Source of the DNA: Ruminococcus sp.
GTDB lineage: Bacteria; Bacillota; Clostridia; Oscillospirales; Ruminococcaceae
Direction: 5' to 3'
DNA length: 64,000 nucleotides
Assembly (NCBI GenBank): GCA_017478965.1
Contig: JAFVCV010000026.1
Location: 1-64,000, forward strand
A program made the position numbers and the translations under genes. Position 1 is the first letter of the stretch; every line of letters begins with the position of its first letter. This document shows, in pieces, positions 43,444-52,859 of this stretch. The notes under the pieces were generated by a model. It did no database searches and was not told the DNA's origin. It saw nothing but the letters and a program-made list of their open reading frames with translations.

Positions 43444-46059
43444 GTGAGACTGGAAGATATAGACGAAGAAAAGCTGTCTCCCATGATGAAACAGTATCTG
43501 GAGGTCAAGAAAAAGTATAAGAACCACATACTGTTTTACAGACTGGGCGATTTTTATGAGATGTTTTTTGATGACGCAGTCACCGTTTCAAAGGAACTGG
43601 AGCTGACCCTTACGGGGAGAGACTGCGGACTGGAGGAGAGGGCGCCAATGTGCGGCGTTCCTCATCATGCCTGTGAGATCTATCTCAAACGGCTCATAGA
43701 AAAGGGCTATATGGTGGCCATCTGCGAGCAGACCATGGACCCGGCGCTGTGCAAAGGCATAGTGCCAAGAGAGGTGATAAGGGTCGTCACTCCGGGCACA
43801 CTGATCGAGAGCAGTATGCTTGACGAAACTGACAACAACTATATCTGCTCATTCTATATGCAGCTAAAACAGGCTGCCCTTTGCCTGGCTGATATCTCCA
43901 CAGGCGAAGTCCATCTTTTCGAGTTCGAGGGAAAGGATACCGCTAACAGTGCCATAAATGAGCTTTCACGGTTCTCTCCGTCGGAGATACTTATAAACGA
44001 CGCTATCCTTTCAAACAAGGAGATATCGAGGTTCATCAGGGAACGCATAAAGACAAGCGTACAGCTGCTGGACGAGAAGGATTTTTCGCCTGAGATACAT
44101 ACGCAGGAGGTGCTCAAGCAGTTCTCTGTGAACAGCCTGGAGTCACTTGATATAAAGAGCGGCAGCCTGGGCGCCTATGCTCTGTGCGGACTGTTTGCCT
44201 ATATCCATGATACTCAGAAGGCCCTGGTGGGAAGGTTCTCTGCTATAACCAAGCATGATGCCGACCCCATCATGACCATAGGTTATACCGCAAGACGGAA
44301 CTTAGAGCTTACGGAGACTCTGAGAAACAAGCAGAAAAAAGGCTCACTTCTGTGGGTCATCAACAATACACGCACTTCTATGGGAGGGCGTATGCTCAAA
44401 GCCTGGCTTGAACAGCCCCTGGTAAATCCGCTGAAAATAATGGACAGGCTCAATGCAGTGGAGCAGTTCACTGAGGATCCGGTGGCATTAGGGGAGATAA
44501 AGGAGATACTCGGCGGTGTCTATGATCTGGAAAGGCTCATGACCAGAGTCATGTATAAGACAGCCAGTCCCAGGGACCTCAGGTCGCTTTCCCTGACTGC
44601 GCTGAAACTGCCCGGGCTTAAAGAACAGCTGAACCGGTTCTCATCGAAGCTCATCGTAAACTGCACCGGCAGGATATCTACCCTGGAGGCTGTGTCGAAT
44701 CTTATCGAGAACGCCATAGTCGATGAGCCGCCCGCTAATGTCAAGGACGGCGGCGTCATCAAGGACGGTTTCAGCGAACAGCTGGACGGGCTTAGAAACA
44801 TCATCGCCGGCGGCAAAGGCATAATCGACGACATCGAGAGCAGGGAGAGGGAAAAGACCGGCATAAAAAATCTGAAAATAGGCTATAACCGTGTGTTCGG
44901 ATATTATATCGAGGTAACAAAGGCCTACTATAGCCTGGTGCCGGACAGCTATGTCAGAAAGCAGACTTTAGCCAACTGCGAAAGGTTCATAACCGATGAA
45001 CTGAAGGTCGCAGAGAATACCATTCTGGGAGCAAGTGATAAGATAATCTCTCTGGAGCAGGAGATATTCACTGAGGTCAGGGACTTTATCGCTACCCAGC
45101 TGAGACTGGTGCAGGAGACTGCTACCGCTGTGGCTGAGATTGATGTGCTGTGTTCCTATGCCACAGCGGCTATAAAGAACAACTATACCAAGCCTGAGAT
45201 TGCCATCGACGGCATTATCGAAATCAAGAACGGCCGTCACCCGGTGGTGGAGCTGATGCAGAAGGACGAAGTGTTCGTACCCAATGACACATATCTTGAT
45301 GTTACCGCAAACCGCATGGCCGTCATAACCGGACCTAATATGTCCGGCAAGTCTACCTATATGAGGCAGGTTGCCCTCATTACCCTGATGGCCCAGATAG
45401 GCTGTTTCGTTCCGGCAGACCGGGCTAAGATCTCCGTTGTGGACCAGATATTCACCAGAATAGGGGCATCAGACGATCTGACCGCCGGACAGTCTACATT
45501 TATGGTGGAGATGAGCGAGGTGGCAGACATCGTCAAGCACGCCACCCCCAACAGTCTTGTTATCCTTGACGAGGTGGGGAGAGGTACCTCCACCTTTGAC
45601 GGCATTTCCATAGCGAGGGCAGTCTCGGAGTATATCTCCACCTCAAAGTCCTTAGGCTGCAAGACCCTGTTTGCGACCCATTATCATGAGCTGATAAGTC
45701 TGGAGGACGAGCTAACCGGTGTGAAGAACTACTCTGTAGCTGTCAAGAGACAGGGTGACAATATCAAATTTTTAAGAAAGATAGTGAGGGGCGGCGCCGA
45801 CGAGAGCTACGGCATCGAAGTTGCAAAGCTGGCGGGCCTGCCCAATAAGATAATCGGCAGGGCCAAATCCCTTCTTGCTGATATGGAGCAGGAGGCTATG
45901 CGCAATGCCGCAGAGAACGACAAGAAGGACCGTGAGCAGATATCTTTCGACCGGATCAGCGACAGCATCATTTCTGACAAGCTCAGAAAGACCAATATCG
46001 ACGAGATGAACGATGAGGAGCTGAGAGATTTTGTCAGGGACCTGCTCAGATATGTTTGA
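43444..46059 (+). CDS. mutS: DNA mismatch repair protein MutS
   Basis: 871 aa, the full MutS1 length. Mismatch-binding motif YRLGDFYEMFFDDA (Phe and Glu wedge) near residue 32, the lever and clamp regions in the middle, and the ATPase with TGPNMSGKSTYMRQ, ILDEVGRGTSTFDG and ATHYHEL. The start is GTG at 43444; AGGAAGG lies upstream and no ATG fits. It recognises mispaired bases and recruits MutL, encoded next. Confidence 0.97.
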   Translation: MRLEDIDEEKLSPMMKQYLEVKKKYKNHILFYRLGDFYEMFFDDAVTVSKELELTLTGRDCGLEERAPMCGVPHHACEIYLKRLIEKGYMVAICEQTMDPALCKGIVPREVIRVVTPGTLIESSMLDETDNNYICSFYMQLKQAALCLADISTGEVHLFEFEGKDTANSAINELSRFSPSEILINDAILSNKEISRFIRERIKTSVQLLDEKDFSPEIHTQEVLKQFSVNSLESLDIKSGSLGAYALCGLFAYIHDTQKALVGRFSAITKHDADPIMTIGYTARRNLELTETLRNKQKKGSLLWVINNTRTSMGGRMLKAWLEQPLVNPLKIMDRLNAVEQFTEDPVALGEIKEILGGVYDLERLMTRVMYKTASPRDLRSLSLTALKLPGLKEQLNRFSSKLIVNCTGRISTLEAVSNLIENAIVDEPPANVKDGGVIKDGFSEQLDGLRNIIAGGKGIIDDIESREREKTGIKNLKIGYNRVFGYYIEVTKAYYSLVPDSYVRKQTLANCERFITDELKVAENTILGASDKIISLEQEIFTEVRDFIATQLRLVQETATAVAEIDVLCSYATAAIKNNYTKPEIAIDGIIEIKNGRHPVVELMQKDEVFVPNDTYLDVTANRMAVITGPNMSGKSTYMRQVALITLMAQIGCFVPADRAKISVVDQIFTRIGASDDLTAGQSTFMVEMSEVADIVKHATPNSLVILDEVGRGTSTFDGISIARAVSEYISTSKSLGCKTLFATHYHELISLEDELTGVKNYSVAVKRQGDNIKFLRKIVRGGADESYGIEVAKLAGLPNKIIGRAKSLLADMEQEAMRNAAENDKKDREQISFDRISDSIISDKLRKTNIDEMNDEELRDFVRDLLRYV

Positions 46060-46090
46060 GACTGTGCAGTCAGATAGTTAGGAATAATAA

Positions 46091-48157
46091 ATGTCAGAGA
46101 TAAGAGTATTGAGCAAGGAGGTCTCCGAGCTTATAGCAGCCGGCGAGGTCATTGACAGGCCCTCCTCCATAATCAAGGAACTGCTGGAGAATGCCATAGA
46201 CGCAGGCTCCAATGTTATCACCGTTGAGATAAAAAACGGCGGCAGGACCTATATCAGAGTCACAGACAACGGTAAGGGCATTGCCCCGGAGGATCTTCCT
46301 ACCGCTTTTCTGAGGCACGCCACCAGCAAGATAGTCAATAGGGGCGACCTGGACAGTATCATGACCTTAGGTTTCAGAGGAGAGGCCCTAGCCTCTATCT
46401 GCGCTGTAGCAAAGGTAGATGTGCTGACTAAGAGAATTGGGGACAGGCTTGGGACCCATTATGCCATAGAGGGCGCACAGGAAAAGCTCAGCGAGCAGTG
46501 CGGCTGCCCTGACGGCACTACGTTTGTGGTGAGGGATATTTTCTATAACGTGCCCGCCAGGCTGAAATTTCTGAAAAAGGACTCTACCGAGGCCAATTAT
46601 GCAGCCGACCTGGTCAGTAAGCTGGCCATATCCCACCCGGATATCTCTTTTAAATTCATCAGAGACAATAAGGCGGACCTTATCACCGCCGGGGACGGGA
46701 AGATATACTCCGCTGTCTATTCAGTATTCGGAAGAGAGTTCGCAGGCAGCCTTATGGAGGTGGACTACACCTACGAGGGCATTCACATCTACGGTTATAC
46801 CGTAAAGCCTATCGAATCAAGGCCGAACAGAAAGTTTCAGAATTTCTTTGTCAATAAGCGCTACGTAAGGTCCAAAGCCTGCGCTGACGCCCTGGAGGAG
46901 GCCTACCGAAATAATATCATGGTTGGGAAATTCCCGGCCTGTGTGCTTTATATAGATGTGCCGCCGAACACAGTGGACGTAAATGTTCACCCTACCAAGA
47001 TAGAGGTTAGGTTCTCGGACGAAAAGCTTATCCATGAGGCAGTGTTCTTTGCAGTGAAAAATTCGCTGATGGAAAAGGACCAGCCAGGCGAGATAGTTTT
47101 AGATAAGAAGAAAAATTTTACTGAACACGAGCTGTATGACTTCCCTCCGGAGGATAACAGTGTACAGATGAGGTTCGGTACTGAGGATAGTTTAGCAGGG
47201 GTCAGCTCTTCGGTGGACCGGAATGCTGCGGGTGTGGAAAAAAAGACTGAAATACCGCCCCTGCCGCCCTTGCCTGAACAGGAGCCTATGGCGCCCCGGA
47301 GCTTCAGACCGGGACCAAGGCTGGAAAAAGTCGAAAATCTGCCGATCAGCGAAGAGGACAGGAAGTCCGGCGAAGATCTGTTTCTGGCGTCTCTTGAAGA
47401 GCCGGCGGCCCCAGCACCGACCTCTCCTGAAACTAAGAAGGTGACGGTGGAGGAGATCAATAAGGCCGTCAGCGAGATACCTATCCCCGATGAACCTGAG
47501 CCCTTTGGCAAAAGCGATTTCCAGTTCATAAGCCGCCGCAGCTTTATACGCTCAGTGGTGGAAGAGGTAAAGCCCGAAAAGGATAAACCAAAGCCCATAG
47601 TTGTGGGTGAGCTTTTCAAGACCTACGTGGTGGCCCAGTGCGGAGATGAAATGCTGCTGATGGACAAACACGCCGCTCATGAACGGTATATATTTGAAAA
47701 AATAAAGGGCGACACCCAGCAGCTGGAAACTCAGATGCTTCTGGAGCCTATAATGATAATGCTTTCTTATGATGAATATGATGCTCTGTCAGCGGGGATA
47801 GACAAGATCAGGCCCCTTGGCTTTGAGATAGAACCTGACGTGGCGCCCACAGTGGCTGTCAAGGGAGTGCCTATAATCTTAGGGGACAATAATCCCACCG
47901 AGGCCGTCATTGAGCTGGCGAGAAATCTGCTGCAAAATAAGCATGACCCTCAGGTGGAGATATTTGACGACCTTTATCATTCTCTTGCCTGTAAGGCTGC
48001 TATCAAGGCCAACGACGACAATACCCTTATCGAGCTTCAGGCACTGATGAATGCGGTCTACGATAACGATAAGACCCGTTATTGTCCCCACGGCAGACCT
48101 GTTATGATAAGGCTGACCAAAAAAGACATCGAAAGACAGTTCAGACGCCTGGTCTAG
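46091..48157 (+). CDS. mutL: DNA mismatch repair protein MutL
   Basis: 688 aa. The GHKL ATPase at the N-terminus has IAAGEVIDRPSSIIKELLENAIDAG, DNGKGI and TLGFRGEALASI; a variable acidic/proline linker follows (~340-490), then the dimerisation domain. The endonuclease motif is present as DKHAAHERYIFE (consensus DQHA-x2-E-x4-E with Q to K), with ACKAAIKAND and CPHGRP as the other metal-site segments. It therefore nicks DNA itself, as expected without a MutH. TAGGAAT precedes ATG 46091. Confidence 0.96.
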   Translation: MSEIRVLSKEVSELIAAGEVIDRPSSIIKELLENAIDAGSNVITVEIKNGGRTYIRVTDNGKGIAPEDLPTAFLRHATSKIVNRGDLDSIMTLGFRGEALASICAVAKVDVLTKRIGDRLGTHYAIEGAQEKLSEQCGCPDGTTFVVRDIFYNVPARLKFLKKDSTEANYAADLVSKLAISHPDISFKFIRDNKADLITAGDGKIYSAVYSVFGREFAGSLMEVDYTYEGIHIYGYTVKPIESRPNRKFQNFFVNKRYVRSKACADALEEAYRNNIMVGKFPACVLYIDVPPNTVDVNVHPTKIEVRFSDEKLIHEAVFFAVKNSLMEKDQPGEIVLDKKKNFTEHELYDFPPEDNSVQMRFGTEDSLAGVSSSVDRNAAGVEKKTEIPPLPPLPEQEPMAPRSFRPGPRLEKVENLPISEEDRKSGEDLFLASLEEPAAPAPTSPETKKVTVEEINKAVSEIPIPDEPEPFGKSDFQFISRRSFIRSVVEEVKPEKDKPKPIVVGELFKTYVVAQCGDEMLLMDKHAAHERYIFEKIKGDTQQLETQMLLEPIMIMLSYDEYDALSAGIDKIRPLGFEIEPDVAPTVAVKGVPIILGDNNPTEAVIELARNLLQNKHDPQVEIFDDLYHSLACKAAIKANDDNTLIELQALMNAVYDNDKTRYCPHGRPVMIRLTKKDIERQFRRLV

Positions 48158-48169
48158 TGAGGTGATCGT

Positions 48170-49132
48170 TTGGACAAAAGTAAAATACCGCTGCTGGTCA
48201 TCGCCGGCCCTACCGCCTCCGGCAAGACCGCCCTGGCAGTCGAGATGGCGAAGTACTATGGGGGCGAAGTAGTCTCGGGAGACTCTATGCAGATCTATAG
48301 GGGACTCAATATCGCCACCGCCAAGCCGACCCCGGAAGAGATGAAGGGCATACCTCACCATCTTATTGACTTTCTTGACCCTGGTACACCTTTCAGTGTG
48401 GCGGACTATGTGAGAATGGCCGCCGGGATCATAAGGGAGATCCACGCCAGGGGAAAGCTCCCTGTAGTATGCGGGGGGACGGGGCTTTATATCAGCTCTC
48501 TTGTTGACAATATCATTTTCGATGATACCGGCAGCGATAAGAAGATAAGGAGCAGGCTTGAGGAGGAGGCTGAAAGATGCGGTAATCGTGCGCTGTGGGA
48601 AAAACTCATGGAGATAGACCCTGAGACTGCTGAAAAGGTCCATGAGAACAACCTGCCAAGGGTCATAAGGGCCTTAGAGGTCTATGAACTCACCGGGGTC
48701 AGACTTTCTGAGCACAAGGCAAACAGTCGGAGGGAGGAGAGTCCCTATAACAGCTGTATCATCGGGCTTGACGCTGAGAACAGACAGTTCCTTTACGACA
48801 GGATCGATCGGAGAGTCGATATCATGGCTGAAAAAGGCATGGTGGAGGAGTGCCGTGAGGTCTATGAGAGGGGAGGGCTGTCTACCGCTGCACAGGCCAT
48901 TGGCTATAAGGAACTTATCCCTTACTTTGAGGGCCGTGCTGAGCTTTCGGAGTGTTTAGAAAAAATCAAGCTTGAGACTCGCCATTATGCCAAAAGACAG
49001 CTGACCTGGTTTAGGCGAGTTGACAAGATTTCATGGGTGAAAATTGATAAATTTGACGATTTGAAAAAAATTGCTGAAAATGTCAAAAATATAGTAGCCA
49101 AATCTGAAATAATGTGTTATAATATAAAGTGA
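48170..49132 (+). CDS. miaA: tRNA dimethylallyltransferase
   Basis: 320 aa. It adds a dimethylallyl group to A37 of tRNAs reading UNN codons, giving the substrate of MiaB. P-loop IAGPTASGKTALAVEMA, then SGDSMQIYRGLNIATAKP, HHLIDFLDP and PVVCGGTGLYISSL. The start is TTG at 48170; the GAGGTGA SD is 5-6 bases upstream and no ATG lies nearby. The 3' end contains a promoter for hfq. Confidence 0.95.
   Translation: MDKSKIPLLVIAGPTASGKTALAVEMAKYYGGEVVSGDSMQIYRGLNIATAKPTPEEMKGIPHHLIDFLDPGTPFSVADYVRMAAGIIREIHARGKLPVVCGGTGLYISSLVDNIIFDDTGSDKKIRSRLEEEAERCGNRALWEKLMEIDPETAEKVHENNLPRVIRALEVYELTGVRLSEHKANSRREESPYNSCIIGLDAENRQFLYDRIDRRVDIMAEKGMVEECREVYERGGLSTAAQAIGYKELIPYFEGRAELSECLEKIKLETRHYAKRQLTWFRRVDKISWVKIDKFDDLKKIAENVKNIVAKSEIMCYNIK
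49095..49123 (+). promoter_or_regulatory. Possible promoter for hfq inside the end of miaA
   Basis: Consensus -10 TATAAT (49118-49123); the -35 TAGCCA (49095-49100) is weak at 17 bp. In other bacteria hfq often has such internal promoters. Confidence 0.45.
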
Positions 49133-49189
49133 TGTAATGTATTCACTTTGTTTAAAAATCATCGATCATTAATTAAGGAGTGTTCTGTT

Positions 49190-49435
49190 ATGAATAAAAA
49201 TATTAATCTTCAGGATGTTTTTCTGAACCAGGCCAGGAAGGAGCAGGTCATGGTGAAGTTCATACTGATGAACGGCTATCAGTTCAAGGGTATAGTAAGA
49301 GGTTTTGACAGCTATGTGGTCATTCTCGACTGCGAGGGCAAGCAGAACGTGGTATATAAGCACGCTATCTCTACTATCGTGCCGGACCGTATGATAAACA
49401 TTATGGACGCCGCAAATAACAAGAGTGAAAACTAA
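49190..49435 (+). CDS. hfq: RNA chaperone Hfq
   Basis: 81 aa Sm-like protein that forms a hexamer and binds small RNAs and mRNAs. Sm1 is [24 protein letters not shown] and Sm2 is [10 protein letters not shown] (the YKHAIS signature). The start is ATG 49190 behind AAGGAGTG; the frame extends upstream to 49148 without an SD. It is downstream of miaA, the classical order. Its tail is short, as in Gram-positive Hfq. Confidence 0.96.
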   Translation: MNKNINLQDVFLNQARKEQVMVKFILMNGYQFKGIVRGFDSYVVILDCEGKQNVVYKHAISTIVPDRMINIMDAANNKSEN

Positions 49436-49451
49436 AAGGAAGTATGCTTAA

Positions 49452-50684
49452 ATGAATTCACTGACCGTAAAGATACTTGCGGCGCTGGTCTCTGTTTTGC
49501 TGGTAACAACTATCTGTACTCAGGTATATACCCTCCTTCATGACCGTCATGATACTGAGGAGGCTGTGCTTGCCACCGTCAATGAGGATATCATGTTTGA
49601 CGGCGTGGTCGTCAGGGACGAGAAAGTGGTGACCTATAACGGAACCGGAGTGCTGGATTTCAAGTATGCGGACGGCAGCAAGGTCTCGGTGAACAATACC
49701 ATCGCTGAGGTCTATTCATCAGAGGAGGCCATTCAGGTCAGGGACAGGATAAATGCTATAGATGCGGAGATAGAACTGCTGGAAAAGTCGCAGAACCCTG
49801 GCACTACGGCCTATATTGAGCCGGAGACGCTGCTTTCCAGTATACAGGGCAGCTACAGTCAGATGCTCAACTGTATAGATGAGCGTGACTATGAAAAGCT
49901 GGCTTCTGTAAAATCGGCGCTGACGTATTCGACCAACGTTTACAATGTCATCACGGGCAAGGCTGTGGACTATGATGCAGGCATAAGCGCTCTGAAGTCC
50001 GAGAGGGATTCTCTGAAAAGCCGGGCCTCTGCGCCTAAGGATGTTATAAAGGCGGACAAGACCGGGTATTTTGTTTCCTATGCCGATGGCTATGAGGATA
50101 TACTTACCACCGATTCCATTTCCGGACTCACGGAGGAGAAGATAAACAGCATAATCAAGGGCAATGTTACCCCGCCAGCCAACGCAATAGGCAAGACCTT
50201 TGACAGCTACAGCTGCAAGATCGTAGGCGTTGTCAAGAAGGACTCCAGGGTCAGTGATGATGCTAAGGTAGATCTGATGCTCAATACATCCGGGGATATA
50301 TATAACTGCAAAGTGGAAAAGGTGCAGGAGCTGGGGGACGGCGAGAAGGTCATGGTGGTCCTGAGCTGCGACAGGCTGGACGAGGCTCTGGTCGAATCGA
50401 GAGTCCTTTCTGCAAAGCTCATCTTTGATAAATTCCAGGGTATAAAGGTCCCGAGGAGCGCATTGCGTTTCAAGGGCGAGCAGAAGGGCGTATATGTAAT
50501 GCTGGGCAAGGATGTGTCCTTCAAGAAAGTAAATGTGATCTACGAGGGCGACGACTTCGTGCTTTCGGAGAACACCTCCGATGAGGACTGCCTGCTGCTC
50601 TACGACCAAATTCTTTTAGAGGTGGTATCTAATAAAGATGTGCAAGATCTCAGTGGACCAGACAGCAGGACCTCAGATGAATGA
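49452..50684 (+). CDS. HlyD-like membrane-anchored protein of the division cluster
   Basis: 410 aa. One N-terminal membrane segment (~7-27) is followed by an extracellular beta-barrel/hairpin protein: VVRDEKVVTYNGTGVLDFKYADGSKVS, a helical pair (~95-195), KADKTGYFVSYADGYE (half-lipoyl-like) and beta-domains to the end. This layout matches HlyD/RND adaptor-like proteins, without a partner transporter next to it. It has an unclear role; several Ruminococcaceae encode such a protein before yggS-sepF. AAAAGGAAG precedes ATG 49452. Confidence 0.7.
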   Translation: MNSLTVKILAALVSVLLVTTICTQVYTLLHDRHDTEEAVLATVNEDIMFDGVVVRDEKVVTYNGTGVLDFKYADGSKVSVNNTIAEVYSSEEAIQVRDRINAIDAEIELLEKSQNPGTTAYIEPETLLSSIQGSYSQMLNCIDERDYEKLASVKSALTYSTNVYNVITGKAVDYDAGISALKSERDSLKSRASAPKDVIKADKTGYFVSYADGYEDILTTDSISGLTEEKINSIIKGNVTPPANAIGKTFDSYSCKIVGVVKKDSRVSDDAKVDLMLNTSGDIYNCKVEKVQELGDGEKVMVVLSCDRLDEALVESRVLSAKLIFDKFQGIKVPRSALRFKGEQKGVYVMLGKDVSFKKVNVIYEGDDFVLSENTSDEDCLLLYDQILLEVVSNKDVQDLSGPDSRTSDE

Positions 50685-51378
50685 TGAATTTCGTCAGGTC
50701 CTTGAAAATATCAAGGAAATATGTTATAATGTTGAAAACGCAAAGGCTAAGTACCGTAGCAGCAGCGACGATGTAAGGATAATGGCTGTTACCAAGACGG
50801 TGCCCCCGGAGAAAGTCAATGTCGCCGTCGCACAGGGGATCACTCTGTTAGGCGAGAACAGGGTGCAGGAGTTCCTTTCTAAGAAGGACGCTTACGATAA
50901 GGCCGCAGAGGTGCAGTTCATAGGGCGGCTTCAGACCAACAAGGTCAAGTATATCATCAACGATGTTTCGCTGATCCAGTCTGTGGACAGTTTTAAGCTG
51001 GCTAAAGAGATAGACAGGCTGGCCGCTAAGAACGGCAGAGTAATGAATGTGCTCATAGAAATAAATATCGGGGACGAAGCTTCAAAGAGCGGCATCAGTA
51101 CAGGTGAGTTGGACGAGCTTATCTGCCAGACGGCTGAGCTGGAGAACGTGGCGGTCAAGGGGCTTATGGCTATACCGCCTATAGGCTGTGGTGAAGATGT
51201 ATTTGAGCGGATGAATATGCTCTTTCAGGAGCTTAAAGAGAAAAATATAAAAGGTGTTTCTATGGATATACTGTCGATGGGTATGTCCGGGGATTACGAA
51301 ATGGCCATCAAGCACGGTTCTAACCTGGTCAGGATAGGTACTAAAATGTTCGGGGCCAGAAATTATTTGGAGGGGTAG
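50677..51378 (+). CDS. YggS/YlmE-family pyridoxal-phosphate homeostasis protein
   Basis: 233 aa single-domain PLP-binding TIM barrel (alanine-racemase N-terminal fold) with no known enzyme activity; it buffers PLP levels. The PLP lysine is K40 in MAVTKTVPPEKV; FIGRLQTNKVKYI, LIEINIGDEASKSG and LSMGMSGDYEMAIKHGSNLVRIGTKMFG complete the family pattern. ATG 50677 overlaps the upstream gene by 8 bases; the frame runs back to 50638 without an SD. It precedes sepF as ylmE does in Bacillus. Confidence 0.94.
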   Translation: MNDEFRQVLENIKEICYNVENAKAKYRSSSDDVRIMAVTKTVPPEKVNVAVAQGITLLGENRVQEFLSKKDAYDKAAEVQFIGRLQTNKVKYIINDVSLIQSVDSFKLAKEIDRLAAKNGRVMNVLIEINIGDEASKSGISTGELDELICQTAELENVAVKGLMAIPPIGCGEDVFERMNMLFQELKEKNIKGVSMDILSMGMSGDYEMAIKHGSNLVRIGTKMFGARNYLEG

Positions 51379-51381
51379 GGA

Positions 51382-52068
51382 ATGAACAGGATACTGCAAG
51401 GGCTGAAAAATATTTTTATCGGTGAAGATTACTCCGAAGAAGTAGATTATCGTGAAGAGTACAGCGAACCGTCCTCATTCCGCAATTCCAGGAAGGACGA
51501 GCTGGAGTTCAGGCAGGCTGCCAGCGAGAACAGCTTTGCAGGGTCCTACAGCCGCCGGAGAGATAATGATGACCATGCGGCCGAGTTCGGCAGGAGCAGC
51601 GACAGTTTTTCAAGAAATGAAGGCTTTGCCAGAGCGGAAAGCTTTTCCAGAAACGACAGCACAGCGAGGAACGACGGCTTTTCAAGGACCTTCGGTCCAA
51701 CAGTGACCAAGAAGAAGGAAGAGACGAAAGCCTCTCCCAAGCCGGCATATAACGATTACAGAGAGGATGAGAGAACAATGGACGAAATGCACACCTTGCA
51801 GATAGTACTTGCCAGACCTGTGGATTTTACTGAGGTAAAGAATATAGGCGATGATATAAACGCATATAAGACCGTTATACTCAATCTTGAGATGGTGAAG
51901 AGCGAGGACGCAAAGAGGATACTTGATTTCCTGTCCGGCGTTGCCTATGCCAACAAGGCTCAGATCAAGATGATGGCTCAGAAGACCTTCGCCATAATGG
52001 CTAAGAACGTTCATTTTGACGGCAAGGATCTGCTGTCTGAGCTGGAAAATAACGGTTATAGTTTCTGA
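51382..52068 (+). CDS. sepF: Cell division protein SepF
   Basis: 228 aa. SepF binds the membrane and FtsZ. The N-terminus (MNRILQGLKNIFIGEDY) is an amphipathic membrane helix candidate, and the folded SepF domain occupies ~135-228 (LQIVLARPVDFTEVKNIGDDI, VILNLEMVKSEDAKRILDFLSG). The linker is unusually long and repetitive, with SFSRN(E/D) and ARAE/ARND-type units at ~residues 70-105. YlmH starts on its stop codon (TGATG). AGGGGTAGGG lies upstream. Confidence 0.92.
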   Translation: MNRILQGLKNIFIGEDYSEEVDYREEYSEPSSFRNSRKDELEFRQAASENSFAGSYSRRRDNDDHAAEFGRSSDSFSRNEGFARAESFSRNDSTARNDGFSRTFGPTVTKKKEETKASPKPAYNDYREDERTMDEMHTLQIVLARPVDFTEVKNIGDDINAYKTVILNLEMVKSEDAKRILDFLSGVAYANKAQIKMMAQKTFAIMAKNVHFDGKDLLSELENNGYSF

Positions 52069-52847
52069 TGAGGAAGAGGGAGCTCTCTTTTCTCCACGAT
52101 ATCACTGATGAAGACAGGATACTGCTCAATAAGTTTCTCGACTGGTCTGAAATGGCTCAGGAGAAGTACGTAAGAAAGTTTTCGTTCTTTCTTGACGAAA
52201 GACAGCAGGTACTTTGCACAAAGGTCATGGCTTCTGTGAAGTTTGAAGACTATCAGCTGTGGGGCGGGAGAGAAGGAGCTGAAAGAAAGGTGCTCTGTGT
52301 CTACCCGGAGTACGGCAGGCCTGAGAGGGAGGACATTCCTATAAAGGCCGTTACCTTTACATACCGCAGGGAGGACAGGCTCAGCCACAGGGACATACTC
52401 GGTTCACTTATGGGACTGAAGATCGACCGCAGCTGTGTTGGCGATATCCTGGTGGGAGAAGGGAAGAGCTGTATTTTCGTAGTCGATACTGTACTCGCCG
52501 ATGTCCTGTCAGTGACAAGGGTAGGCAGGACAGGCGTTAAGAGCAGCGAAGGATTTGACCCTGACCTGGCAGTGACTGAAAGTTTCAAAGAGATCACGGG
52601 GACCGTGGCATCTTTGAGATTTGACAGTATCCTTTCACTGGGACTTAGGATTTCCCGTGAGAAAGCCGCAGCGCTGATAAAGAGCGGTTCAGCCGAGGTC
52701 GGACATATGAAAGCGGACCAGCCGAAGAGACTGCTGCAGGAAGGCGATGTGTTCTCTGTTCGGGGGTACGGGAAATTCATTTTCAGATCCGTCAACGGTA
52801 AGACCGGCAAGGACAGGATACATATAACGATCAGCAAATATATATAG
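52068..52847 (+). CDS. YlmH-like S4-domain RNA-binding protein
   Basis: 259 aa. Matches the YlmH family: an N-terminal alpha/beta region with FLDERQQVL, a central RRM-like part with HRDILGSLMGLKIDRSCVGDILV, and a C-terminal S4 domain (RISREKAAALIKSGSAEVGHMKADQP). Gram-positive members act in ribosome-associated quality control and sit in the sepF-divIVA cluster. The ATG overlaps the sepF stop. GAGGAAGAGGG just after it is coding. Confidence 0.9.
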   Translation: MRKRELSFLHDITDEDRILLNKFLDWSEMAQEKYVRKFSFFLDERQQVLCTKVMASVKFEDYQLWGGREGAERKVLCVYPEYGRPEREDIPIKAVTFTYRREDRLSHRDILGSLMGLKIDRSCVGDILVGEGKSCIFVVDTVLADVLSVTRVGRTGVKSSEGFDPDLAVTESFKEITGTVASLRFDSILSLGLRISREKAAALIKSGSAEVGHMKADQPKRLLQEGDVFSVRGYGKFIFRSVNGKTGKDRIHITISKYI

Positions 52848-52859
52848 GAGGCTATTATT

